Below are positions 1 through 6,070 of a stretch of 8,787 bases of DNA, in pieces. How positions within the stretch are numbered: the first letter of the stretch is position 1; each line of letters starts with the position of its first letter. Position numbers and translations under genes: made by a program. Source of the DNA: Nitrososphaerota archaeon. Its GTDB lineage: Archaea; Thermoproteota; Nitrososphaeria; Nitrososphaerales; UBA183. The stretch covers positions 1-8,787 of the forward strand of contig JAFLZI010000012.1 of assembly GCA_029785625.1 (NCBI GenBank), in the 5' to 3' direction. The notes under the pieces are model-generated. The model was not told where the DNA came from. It ran no database searches and was given only the letters and a program-made list of their open reading frames with translations.

Positions 1-103
1 TATGAGCAGGGCGTCGTCACAGTCTCTTCGCCAGCTCCGCGAGCGCAGGGGTGAAGAACATGGCGCACTGCTCCCTGTCTATCAAGCAATTTTGTCCTGT
101 CCC
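1..103. other. Left edge, no convincing gene
   Basis: No gene can be supported here. On the plus strand a 35-codon frame runs from an ATG at 2 to a TAA at 107-109. On the minus strand a 22-residue frame (TTG at 85, TGA at 17-19, ending ...FTPALAELAKRL) could be the tail of something, but it is preceded in frame by a TAG and has no TATA box. Either could be chance in GC-rich DNA. If the molecule is circular, this stretch together with 8662-8787 is the spacer between the divergent integrase and the first plus-strand gene, where an attachment site would be expected. Confidence 0.4.
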
Positions 104-110
104 ATATAAC
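103..110 (+). promoter_or_regulatory. TATA box of the 76-aa zinc-finger gene
   Basis: The sequence CATATAAC is centred about 30 nt upstream of the ATG at 137. With the usual archaeal TATA-to-start spacing, the transcript would begin at or a few bases before the start codon, that is leaderless or nearly so. The same arrangement occurs in front of the other transcription units of the window, which supports the call. Confidence 0.55.
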
Positions 111-136
111 TAGACGGGCTCCCAAGACCGCCCCTC

Positions 137-367
137 ATGGCACAAAGCCACCAGTCGACCCACGACCGCCCGGCGGAAAGGCGGACGGATGAGAAGAGTC
201 ATGGAGCGGCAAGCCGCCGCCTGCTCCGCTGCGACAGATGCAGCGACCTCTTCCTGCAAGAGGAGGTACATGACCACAACTGTCTCACCTTCACGGAGAT
301 AGGTATGGTGGTCCCTCCTGCAGAGTCAGACGAGCACGTAGCGGGGATGTCGACTCTTAACGCCTAG
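137..367 (+). CDS. Small CCHC-type zinc-finger protein, function unknown
   Basis: A 76-residue protein with a polar, basic N-terminal third (residues 1-31) and one compact metal-binding motif: C32-x2-C35 ... H45-x3-C49, with H47 as an alternative ligand. This is a shortened C2H2/C2HC finger with only nine residues between the pairs. The remaining C-terminal part is acidic and featureless. Small single-finger proteins are common in archaeal viruses and plasmids, where known examples are DNA-binding regulators; regulation is therefore the likely role, by inference. The ATG at 137 is chosen because a TATA box lies about 30 nt upstream. A hairpin with a T-run directly after the stop makes it a single-gene unit. 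Codon use is GC-rich like its neighbours. Confidence 0.7.
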   Translation: MAQSHQSTHDRPAERRTDEKSHGAASRRLLRCDRCSDLFLQEEVHDHNCLTFTEIGMVVPPAESDEHVAGMSTLNA

Positions 368-395
368 AGGGAGCCTGGCTCCCTCCCCATTTTTG
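368..395 (+). terminator. Hairpin plus T-run terminator after the 76-aa gene
   Basis: AGGGAG (368-373) pairs with CTCCCT (379-384) around a five-base CCTGG loop. The structure is followed by a pyrimidine-rich stretch and TTTTT at 390-394. It starts immediately after the stop codon (365-367). Archaeal termination mainly needs the T-run, and the hairpin may add to it. It isolates the first gene from the surface cassette downstream, which has its own TATA box. Confidence 0.6.
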
Positions 396-468
396 ACTCT
401 GTTGCTCGCCCCGGCTCGATCCGCCGTCCTCTAGTGTTCCTTTATGGTCCGGTTTCTATCAGCGTGTC

Positions 469-476
469 ACATATAC
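469..476 (+). promoter_or_regulatory. TATA box of the surface-protein cassette
   Basis: ACATATAC is centred about 27 nt upstream of the GTG at 500, so the transcript should start at or just before that GTG. This spacing argues that the gene starts at 500 and not at the in-frame GTG at 434, which lies upstream of the TATA box and could not be in the mRNA. Confidence 0.6.
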
Positions 477-499
477 TCGCAGACGCGCAGAACGAGAAC

Positions 500-946
500 G
501 TGCGGAAGAAAACAAAAGTCGCGCTGATCAGCGCCATCCTAGCAGCCCTCCTGGTCTCCGGCGGAACTGTCTTCGCCTCTAATCTCTTCACCGGGCACTA
601 TTCCCAGAACGTCACAGTAAAGGAAGTCGTGGCGATCACAGCAGCCAGTGATTCGCTCGGCGACTCGTGCACCTTCACAGCAACCACCGCGAGCTGCGCC
701 CCGGCTTCCCTGAGCCCGGGCCAGAGTTTCGTGGTCACGCTTCAGGTCGAAAACTCCGGTTCGACCAACGTGATCGTCAACCTGTCCCCCTCCAGCTCCA
801 ACAGCACCGTGGCCACCGTCTCCTCCTCATCGGTGGCTGGGACCTCAGTCACCCTAACACCCGGCTCCGCGGGCAACCTCTACTTCACGGTCTACGCTGC
901 GGACGTTCCTGGCTCGGCGACAATCAGCGCGACGATAACTGCCTAG
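500..946 (+). CDS. Membrane-anchored, Ser/Thr-rich beta-sandwich surface protein
   Basis: The chosen GTG start at 500 gives 148 aa. Residues 2-6 (RKKTK) are basic and residues 7-27 form one hydrophobic segment, a signal peptide or N-terminal anchor of the kind seen in archaeal secreted and pilin-like proteins. The rest is Ser/Thr/Val-rich with alternating hydrophobic residues (about 70-148), as in Ig-like or CARDB-like beta sandwiches. There are three N-x-S/T sequons (N37, N94, N101) and one likely disulfide pair (C57, C66). It is the first gene of a three-gene plus-strand unit; the next gene starts 11 bp after its stop. It may be a virion or pilus subunit or a host surface protein; no specific family is recognised. 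The frame extends upstream to a GTG at 434, but the TATA box at 469-476 makes that start unlikely. Confidence 0.7.
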   Translation: MRKKTKVALISAILAALLVSGGTVFASNLFTGHYSQNVTVKEVVAITAASDSLGDSCTFTATTASCAPASLSPGQSFVVTLQVENSGSTNVIVNLSPSSSNSTVATVSSSSVAGTSVTLTPGSAGNLYFTVYAADVPGSATISATITA

Positions 947-957
947 AGGCGGGGATC

Positions 958-2628
958 TTGAAAGCCCGCCTTCCCCTTTTCTTCGCTCTGGCTCTGCTGG
1001 TGTTTTCTGCGTTCGCGTCCTTTGCGACTGTCCCTGCGGTCCACGCCGCGAGTCCTGCCCTGGTCCAGACGGACCACGCGTATTCTAGCTGCGGGACTTC
1101 GACATGCTCGATAGTCCTGTCCAACTTCACCTCTCCCATGGCTTCGGGAGACATGATAATCATCGCCCTTCAGGAATGGAACGGGTACTCTTTCACAATC
1201 AGCGACAACCTGACCAACGCGTACTCTAAGGTGTACGTCGACTCTGCTGGACACACGTACACCGGGATCTGGTACACCACCACCAAGGGGGGCGCGGACA
1301 AAGTGAACGTGACTGGCACTACGGTCCCCTTCGGGGGCAACATCCTCAACGCTTCAGTCGAGATATTCGAAGTATCTGGCGTGACCGGGCTCGTGGGTTA
1401 TGGAAACAACGAAGGCCATACGAACGCACCCTTCACGCCTAACGTCAACTTCGGCTCCGCATTCTTCCTCGTGGGCTCGATCGCGACCAACAGGACGTCC
1501 ATAAGTCCAGGGACGGGCTTCACAGCCGACTGCATGAAAGGCGCATTCTGCGCCCAGTATTCGCTTTCTGGGGTGACGTCGCCCACGACTTTCCCTGCAT
1601 CGCTGGGGGTCACGAGCGTTTGGGCTGAAGTGGGGGCGGCCTTCGGCCCCAGCGTCTCGGTCCCCTTTGGTTGCACCACAAACCCGCTGACGCTTCCTTC
1701 CGGGACCAGCACCCCGACGATAACCGTTTCTGGAGGCTCGGCGAGTCCGTCTACCTTCACGTGCGACGGGTCGACTCACAGTATAATCGTGAACCCATCT
1801 TCATCTTACAGCCTTTCCAATCTGGCAGCTGCGTCCGGGACGAGATTCGTACTCAACTCGACCGGGGGGACTTCATGTCTCACCGGGACCTGCGCGCCCG
1901 TCCATCTTGCCGACAACTACCAGGTCGAGATCTCGAACCCTTACGGCCTCGGGGTCACGCGAGTAGCTAACGGGACAATTCAGCCCTCTTCGACCAATGG
2001 GACTCTGTGGGCCGACTATGGTCACGCGATCACGACCGATGCAGAGGGGACCAACGTGACCTGGGCGCGGCAGGTCGCTCCCGTCTTCATCTATGATTGG
2101 TGCAACGGTTTCATCCTCATACAGAACGTCTCGGCGAGCTCGACCACTTGCACCACGTCCTCCTTCAGCTGGGACGCCAGCCATGCCAGGATGCAGCTCT
2201 TCGACCCTGGCGCCTATTACATTTCAGACTGGTTGAACGGGAGCGTCTCAATCCTGGGGAACGCCTCGAAGGTCTCGGCTCCGGCAGGCTCCATCTACAC
2301 TGAGAACGGCACTGACCCCCAGTTCACGGTGGAATACCTAGGGACGGGCTCGAGCGAGCCGCCTTCCCCAGGACCGAGTTCAAGCGTGACGACCGCCTCA
2401 CAGTCGCTCCCGGTGGTGGCTCCTCCTTCTACGAACCAGGGCAACAGCCCGTTCTTAGGACTTGGGATGATTCTCATCGTACTCATCATAGTCGCCGTGC
2501 TTGTCCTCCAGCGAATTGAAGACGATCGTCCGAGCTCGAGGAACGGGTTCTCCACCAGGAAAAAGCGGAGGGGACCGCACCTCCCCGGGTTCTCGCTCGC
2601 ACTCTCTCTTCCAGGGACCGAGCGCTAG
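958..2628 (+). CDS. Large secreted, C-terminally anchored surface glycoprotein-like protein
   Basis: A TTG start at 958 gives 556 aa. It is preceded by a purine-rich GAGGCGGGG at a suitable distance and begins with a textbook signal peptide (MKAR, then a hydrophobic stretch to about residue 28, VHA-A cleavage context at 28-31). Residues about 31-230 resemble a beta-rich domain common in secreted prokaryotic proteins, with a 'sGDMIIIAL ... ISDN ... IWYTTTKGGADKVNVT ... EIFEVSGV' progression. A second cysteine-containing beta-rich part follows (about 231-460), then a Pro/Ser linker (465-497), one transmembrane helix (about 499-518) and a basic cytoplasmic tail including RKKRR. Many N-x-S/T sequons suggest glycosylation. 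Known proteins of this plan are envelope, S-layer-like or adhesion proteins; a virion spike or host-surface exclusion factor is the inference. The open frame reaches back to 667, but that portion overlaps the previous gene out of frame and is not coding. Confidence 0.75.
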   Translation: MKARLPLFFALALLVFSAFASFATVPAVHAASPALVQTDHAYSSCGTSTCSIVLSNFTSPMASGDMIIIALQEWNGYSFTISDNLTNAYSKVYVDSAGHTYTGIWYTTTKGGADKVNVTGTTVPFGGNILNASVEIFEVSGVTGLVGYGNNEGHTNAPFTPNVNFGSAFFLVGSIATNRTSISPGTGFTADCMKGAFCAQYSLSGVTSPTTFPASLGVTSVWAEVGAAFGPSVSVPFGCTTNPLTLPSGTSTPTITVSGGSASPSTFTCDGSTHSIIVNPSSSYSLSNLAAASGTRFVLNSTGGTSCLTGTCAPVHLADNYQVEISNPYGLGVTRVANGTIQPSSTNGTLWADYGHAITTDAEGTNVTWARQVAPVFIYDWCNGFILIQNVSASSTTCTTSSFSWDASHARMQLFDPGAYYISDWLNGSVSILGNASKVSAPAGSIYTENGTDPQFTVEYLGTGSSEPPSPGPSSSVTTASQSLPVVAPPSTNQGNSPFLGLGMILIVLIIVAVLVLQRIEDDRPSSRNGFSTRKKRRGPHLPGFSLALSLPGTER

Positions 2629-2629
2629 C

Positions 2630-2890
2630 ATGGCTCAACAGCTGAAGCTCACACAGGCCTCCGTCCTCGTCTACCGCATCGACTCGAGGCGCCTGGCCAT
2701 GCTCCGCAGGAGGGGGAAGCTCGCCTGCGATGTCTGCTCGAACTCATTCGGCGTGGGCGGGTACTACGCCGCCAAACCAAGGACCGGCAGCAGAAGGTAC
2801 TGCCTCGTGTGTGCCATCTCTCTCGGCTTCGACCTGGTGAATCACGTCGACCCCTTGGCCAGCGTGGACGAGGCCGCCGCCGGGCTCTAG
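2630..2890 (+). CDS. Four-cysteine zinc-ribbon protein, function unknown
   Basis: An ATG one base after the stop of the surface-protein gene gives 86 aa, and this tight spacing decides the start. The centre holds two CxxC knuckles, C33-D-V-C36 and C58-L-V-C61, separated by a basic, tyrosine-containing 21-residue loop: a zinc-ribbon or treble-clef type metal site. The N-terminal 30 residues are amphipathic and Arg-rich (RRLAMLRRRGK), suited to nucleic-acid contact. The C-terminus is Ala-rich and acidic. It is the last gene of the plus-strand cassette and probably a cytosolic regulator co-expressed with the surface proteins. Its TAG stop shares a CTAG palindrome with the stop of the convergent minus-strand gene. 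No family name is assigned. Confidence 0.7.
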   Translation: MAQQLKLTQASVLVYRIDSRRLAMLRRRGKLACDVCSNSFGVGGYYAAKPRTGSRRYCLVCAISLGFDLVNHVDPLASVDEAAAGL

Positions 2891-3168
2891 GCCCTGACCA
2901 AGTGCTCTATGTACCTGGGGGGTTTTGCCTTCCGCCTGTCCCGGTCCTCGAACGCCGGGTTTCTGTGACGCCATGTTTTGTACCAATAGACCCCTGATTT
3001 CGAGCTCCGTTTTACCATGCCGCGCCAGATCGAGCTCTCCCCGCACTTTTCACAAACGGTCGGAAGAGAATCGACGCTCAGCCGACTTACCCCAAAGGGG
3101 TTCAGGACGTTGCGAAACCCGAGAGAACCTTCCCCGCCTGCCGAAGAAATGGGCCGTCCCATTTTCAC
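2887..3168 (-). CDS. CxxCG zinc-knuckle protein (archaeal type), function unknown
   Basis: 93 aa if started at the GTG at 3168, whose GTG overlaps the TGA of the upstream 57-aa gene (GTGA); an ATG two codons later (3162), with GGGG about nine bases upstream, is an equally good start. The recognisable part is C39-E-K-C42-G followed by a basic, aromatic segment (residues 48-68, ...KSGVYWYKTWRH) and a KPPRYIEHL tail. This resembles a loose group of small archaeal proteins with 'CPKCG ... YVYVxHxDP ... YIG' organisation. Only two cysteines are present, so metal binding would need H68, or the knuckle is partial. Residues 1-36 are less conserved-looking and may not be translated. A DNA- or RNA-binding role is inferred. 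Confidence 0.6.
   Translation of the reverse strand: MKMGRPISSAGGEGSLGFRNVLNPFGVSRLSVDSLPTVCEKCGESSIWRGMVKRSSKSGVYWYKTWRHRNPAFEDRDRRKAKPPRYIEHLVRA
3147..3164 (-). promoter_or_regulatory. Hairpin covering the start codon of the CxxCG gene
   Basis: AAATGGG (3147-3153) and CCCATTT (3158-3164) form a perfect 7-bp stem with a 4-base loop. In the minus-strand mRNA the ATG at 3162-3160 sits inside the stem and the GTG at 3168-3166 just outside it. Ribosomes finishing the upstream 57-aa gene would open the hairpin, which fits translational coupling. It could alternatively be a weak plus-strand terminator, since a TTTT follows it. Confidence 0.4.
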
Positions 3169-3338
3169 AAACCCCTTTCGTCCGCCTCGAGCTGTCGCTC
3201 CGCGTCAGCCCATTCTGAGCGCGTGACCCCCCGGTCCCGCAGCCATTTGTTGAGCTGCAGGCGAGCGAGGAGGTACCTGGCGAAGGCGACCCCAAATCCT
3301 CCTGATCCACCCAGGACCGCAGCTGTGATCAGGTCCAT
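3165..3338 (-). CDS. 57-aa small hydrophobic/helical protein
   Basis: A short frame reads MDLITAAVLGGSGGFG at the N-terminus. Residues 3-29 are hydrophobic and Gly-rich with two Arg interruptions (a membrane or amphipathic helix). A charged second half follows (about 30-57, including RGVTRSEWADAERQ) that should be helical. Support for it being real: a TATA box (CATAAATA on the minus strand, 3362-3369) is centred about 28 nt upstream of the ATG, as for the other leaderless genes here, and its TGA overlaps the GTG of the downstream CxxCG gene in a 4-base GTGA. Small proteins of this shape in archaeal viruses are often membrane or virion components; that is only a possibility here. It overlaps longer out-of-frame ORFs that lack these signals. 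Confidence 0.6.
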   Translation of the reverse strand: MDLITAAVLGGSGGFGVAFARYLLARLQLNKWLRDRGVTRSEWADAERQLEADERGL

Positions 3339-3361
3339 GTCGACGTCGGGGATGCTCTGAC

Positions 3362-3369
3362 TATTTATG
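3362..3369 (-). promoter_or_regulatory. TATA box of the 57-aa / CxxCG unit
   Basis: On the minus strand the sequence is CATAAATA, centred about 28 nt upstream of the ATG at 3338. This spacing implies a leaderless transcript covering 3338 down to about 2887. Confidence 0.55.
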
Positions 3370-3594
3370 AAACTCTGCTAGGGCCGTCTCTGACGCGCAG
3401 GTAGGCGAAGGCGGTCCGGCGCTGCTGGGGACTTTGATTCTCGCCGCATTCAATTTCTCGATTTCCTCATTCGGGCGTTTGAGGAAAAACGACGGTCGGC
3501 CGGGCGTTCAAACGCGGAGATGTCAATCAACCGTCCCTAGTGGTGGTGGTGGGAGTCTATACAGTGACTGAACGCCTCCCTGATTGAACGGGGA
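3370..3594. other. Non-coding, repeat-containing region (origin-like)
   Basis: No supported gene lies between the end of the replication operon (3595) and the TATA box at 3362-3369. The stretch holds several variants of one motif: CGGGCGTTTGA at 3472-3482, CGGGCGTT plus TCAAACGC at 3501-3515, TGACTGAACGC at 3565-3575 and TGATTGAACGG at 3581-3591. The last two are direct repeats exactly 16 bp apart. GCGTTTGA (3475-3482) and TCAAACGC (3508-3515) form an inverted repeat. A locally AT-richer stretch lies at about 3449-3472. This combination is what iteron origins look like, and the region sits next to the helicase operon. A 26-codon minus-strand frame beginning TTG at 3534 is possible but unsupported. 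Confidence 0.4.
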
Positions 3595-4401
3595 TTACCC
3601 ACGGCGCCCCCACCGCCTGTCGGTCGCCATGGGAGTCGTCCTGCATGCCATCCAGACAGTCGCGACCGCGACCCTGAGGGGAGCGCCCCCGTCCTTTCCC
3701 GTGGTGACGGCGTCCCTGATGTCTGCGTATGAGAGGCCGCGAGCGCGCAGGGCTCTCATCCTCTGATAGTCGCTTTGCGAGAATCGAGCCCGAAGAGGAA
3801 GGCCATCCTGCTCCCTCTGCTGCCGGTCGAGCCGGAGGAAGAAGTGGCGCGCACAGGAAGGGAACGTGAGGCGCTTTTGGGAGGGAAATCTCTTGTTAGA
3901 GGTGGTGGAGTGGGATGTAGGGGGCCTTTTTCTTCTTCTACCGCTGAAAGGCACGCTCTCTAAGAGTATCCCCGACGGCGATTCCACCACGTACGGGGAG
4001 TACTTGACCCCGAGCTCGTCGAGGAGGAATGCCCCGCCCGCGACGTCTACCCTCAGCTCGACCTTGCGTGCCAGGAGCCACCTGACCCTGAAGGGAAGGG
4101 ACGACGCAGGGATGTACTTGTCTCCCGCGAAGTAGATGACGTCGCCGACCTGACGTCGCATCGGCCGCCAGCCTTTCAGGTCCTTCATCAGGGTCTCGGC
4201 TGCAAAGTTCGAGGTCTGCCCCTTGTGGGCCTCGAGGAGACGCGTCCCCAGCCTCTCACGCTCCTCGGCGGGGAGGAGCTCGATCTGGCGGGCGTTGATC
4301 TGCTTCATCAGCTCGAGCAGGCGCTTCTGCGCCAGGGCGAGCGCGTCGTACTCCGCCTGCAGCTCCGCCGTCCTTCCGAGGATCTCTCCCTGCTTCGTCA
4401 T
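3595..4401 (-). CDS. Coiled-coil protein with C-terminal helix-turn-helix
   Basis: 268 aa from the ATG at 4401, which overlaps the TGA of the preceding gene as ATGA and has GGGGGA about seven bases upstream; the frame extends 12 codons further but that part is not needed. Residues about 5-60 are strongly helical and Glu/Leu-rich (coiled coil). Residues 75-150 form a mixed globular part (GWRPMRRQVGDVIYFAGDKY...). Residues 153-200 are a basic, low-complexity linker. Residues about 208-254 look like a resolvase-type HTH: SDYQRMRALRARGLSYADI, then a recognition-helix-like VAVATVWMACR. The C-terminus is basic. It is the last gene of the replication operon. A replication-initiator, partition or transcription-regulator role is inferred from the HTH and the neighbouring repeat region. 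Confidence 0.6.
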   Translation of the reverse strand: MTKQGEILGRTAELQAEYDALALAQKRLLELMKQINARQIELLPAEERERLGTRLLEAHKGQTSNFAAETLMKDLKGWRPMRRQVGDVIYFAGDKYIPASSLPFRVRWLLARKVELRVDVAGGAFLLDELGVKYSPYVVESPSGILLESVPFSGRRRKRPPTSHSTTSNKRFPSQKRLTFPSCARHFFLRLDRQQREQDGLPLRARFSQSDYQRMRALRARGLSYADIRDAVTTGKDGGAPLRVAVATVWMACRTTPMATDRRWGRRG

Positions 4402-4670
4402 CGTTGGTCCCCCTGCGCGTATTTCGGGAAGAGGCAAGCGAAGGCCCTCATCAGACGTCGGGCCCCTTCGATGTCCCCGGCCTCGGTCTTCTTTTCGACC
4501 GCCTCGAGGAGCAGGTCTGCTTGCGCTGCCTCGTCGAGGCCCCGGAGCTTGCGTACCAGCTCCCGAAGGGCCGGGGTGGTGATCCCTGCGATCTCGCTAA
4601 GGAGCTCTTCGGTGACGAGCTTGCGGATGGGCCTGGTCGGAGGGTCCTCGAGGCCCAGGACCCGGCTCAA
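4398..4670 (-). CDS. 90-aa all-helical protein, function unknown
   Basis: Starts with a TTG that overlaps the helicase stop as TTGA and has AGAGGG six bases upstream; it ends by overlapping the next gene as ATGA. Translational coupling on both sides is strong evidence that it is expressed. The protein is almost entirely predicted helical and charged (e.g. PALRELVRKLRGLDEAAQAD followed by LLLEAVEKKTEAGD), with one cysteine and no metal or nucleotide motif. Its position between an SF3 helicase and a coiled-coil/HTH protein suggests an accessory role in replication, but there is no direct sequence evidence for one. Confidence 0.6.
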   Translation of the reverse strand: MSRVLGLEDPPTRPIRKLVTEELLSEIAGITTPALRELVRKLRGLDEAAQADLLLEAVEKKTEAGDIEGARRLMRAFACLFPKYAQGDQR

Positions 4671-6070
4671 AGTGGCCCTCTTGTTTCGGGTGTTTCGACG
4701 TTTCGAGTATCCTTATCCCCCCCATTAACAGAGTCTGGAGTTATGAGGGTAATATAACCCGAAACACTCGAAACACTCGAAACAAACTCCGGTTTCAACT
4801 CTGCCCCCACCAGCACTTTTGCGCCGCGTCCGTTTATCCGGGCTTGTTGCGAGTGGACCGGAATCAGGGACTTCAGTTCCTCCATGAACCCGGTCTGTTT
4901 CTTGGCGGTGAAGTTCTCCGACTGACAGAACGCAACATAAGCTGTGTAGACCTCCGAACTTGGGGAGGCTAGCGCGTCCCCGACGTTGAGGCACTTCGAT
5001 ATGAACGCCCGCAGAACGTTCGACCGGTTGCCCCATTCGGCCCGCTTCTGTTTCACCGTCGCCTCATAGGTGAAAGCGCCTTTAGCGATCAGTCGCCGGG
5101 CCAGGGCAGCCAGGATGTTGAACAGCCCTGAGAGTTCCTCGGGGGTCGTGAGCTCCTCTAGAAGGTTCGGATTCCTGCTCTCCTCGGGGACCGTGAAATC
5201 CCAATTAGTTATCCTCCATCGTCTGAACCAGGCGTCCGTGTCGTCAGCAACTATTGGGAGGGCGTTCGCCGAGAAAAAGCACTTACAGAAGGGGGTGATG
5301 TCATGCCCCTGGAGCCCTTTCTTTTCGACAAAGATCCGGTCCCCGGCGATGATTGCCTTCAGTTTCCCCGTGAGGGTTATCTCGTTGGACGCGATGTCAG
5401 GATAGATCACTGCCAGCTTCCCCTCTATGTTCCCCGCCCCGAAGCGGGACATACCCAAGTCGTGGATCGATTGGGTGCTCACGTTGTCGACCCCCAGGAG
5501 CCGGGCGAGCACTCCGAGCCAGACGGACTTTCCATTGTCACCCGCGCCCAGGTACATGAACGCCTTCTGAAAGCGGGCGTCACGAATCAGAGTCGTGGCT
5601 GCATCCTCCAGAACGTTGAGGAGCGAGTCGGGCGGCAGGACTTCTTTCAGGAACCTCATTACATTCGGACAGGTCGCCTTCGGGTTGGACTCGACGGGGA
5701 GCTGGACGCGACTCGGATAGGTCGGGTTGTGGGCAGTGGTCTTTCCGGAGCTCAGATGGTAAAGCCCATTCTTCAGGTTGACGATGTCCAGGTCTCTGTC
5801 GAACGTATCGTCTGGGACGAATGAGGAGCGTCTCACGTGCCCGATGACTTCATGGGAGAAATTGTTGGACTCGCTGGGCTCGAACATTTCGACCTCGCTC
5901 TCGATCAGCGACTCGGCGAGGCCGACTCTGTACACCCCATTCAGTCGGACATGCATCTCCTTTGATTCCATGAGCGTGAGAAAGTCATGTCGCTCCATGA
6001 TTTCGGTCGACAGTTCCTTCGCCCTCTGTCTCCTAAGGTCGGAGTCGCTCTCGGGCGCCGGCCTCTGCAT
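4667..6070 (-). CDS. D5-type superfamily 3 replicative helicase (phage/plasmid primase C-terminal type)
   Basis: 467 aa from the ATG at 6070, chosen because it abuts the stop of the upstream zinc-finger gene (TGATG); the frame reaches 6217 but that part overlaps the upstream gene. Residues about 20-170 match the D5_N region (LNGVYRVG, HVRRSSF, FDRDLDIVNLKNGLYHL, TCPNVMRFL). The SF3 ATPase follows: Walker A GAGDNGKS at 175-182, Walker B LAVIYPD around 219-225, sensor/motif C CFFSANALP at 264-272, and an arginine cluster RRWR at 283-286. Residues about 345-405 resemble the C-terminal winged-helix of the family (VYTAYVAFCQSENF). It is an ATP-driven hexameric DNA-unwinding motor in known relatives. 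No archaeo-eukaryotic primase domain is present, so priming must come from elsewhere. The last 40 codons contain inverted CGAAAC arrays. Confidence 0.9.
   Translation of the reverse strand: MQRPAPESDSDLRRQRAKELSTEIMERHDFLTLMESKEMHVRLNGVYRVGLAESLIESEVEMFEPSESNNFSHEVIGHVRRSSFVPDDTFDRDLDIVNLKNGLYHLSSGKTTAHNPTYPSRVQLPVESNPKATCPNVMRFLKEVLPPDSLLNVLEDAATTLIRDARFQKAFMYLGAGDNGKSVWLGVLARLLGVDNVSTQSIHDLGMSRFGAGNIEGKLAVIYPDIASNEITLTGKLKAIIAGDRIFVEKKGLQGHDITPFCKCFFSANALPIVADDTDAWFRRWRITNWDFTVPEESRNPNLLEELTTPEELSGLFNILAALARRLIAKGAFTYEATVKQKRAEWGNRSNVLRAFISKCLNVGDALASPSSEVYTAYVAFCQSENFTAKKQTGFMEELKSLIPVHSQQARINGRGAKVLVGAELKPEFVSSVSSVSGYITLITPDSVNGGDKDTRNVETPETRGPL
4681..4785. repeat. Inverted arrays of three CGAAAC hexamers each
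   Basis: GTTTCG occurs at 4683, 4692 and 4700, and its complement CGAAAC occurs at 4760, 4769 and 4778, with 8-9 bp periods. The two arms (about 4681-4707 and 4758-4785) are near-perfect inverted repeats of about 27 nt with a few mismatches and one indel. They enclose about 50 bp that includes GGTAATATAACC (4748-4759). The whole structure lies in the 3' end of the helicase gene, where the two arms encode unrelated peptides (SSVSSVSG and RNVETPETRG). Confidence 0.7.

Noticed and set aside
434..499. Upstream extension of the 148-aa surface protein from GTG 434
   Set aside because: The TATA box lies at 469-476, inside this extension, and the hydrophobic anchor would no longer be N-terminal.
1354..1779. 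Two long minus-strand frames (141 and 120 codons) under the large surface-protein gene
   Set aside because: Antisense shadows in GC-rich coding DNA; Arg/Gly/Pro-rich or patternless, no start signals, while the plus frame has a signal peptide, sequons and a TM helix.
3090..3100. CCCC-AAA-GGGG mini hairpin
   Set aside because: Only 4 bp of stem, inside the CxxCG gene, with no T-run or start codon next to it.
3047..3172. An 11-base direct repeat (TTTTCACAAAC at 3047 and 3162)
   Set aside because: Both copies lie in coding sequence and nothing around them is shared; an isolated 11-mer in this window can arise by chance.
3050..3310. 86-codon minus-strand frame overlapping the 57-aa and CxxCG genes
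   Set aside because: Composition is Ser/Arg/Gly-rich without motifs and it has no TATA box at leaderless spacing. The alternative frame has a TATA box, a coupled GTGA junction and a CxxCG motif.
3541..3552. (TGG)4 microsatellite
   Set aside because: A short simple repeat with no structure or gene dependent on it.
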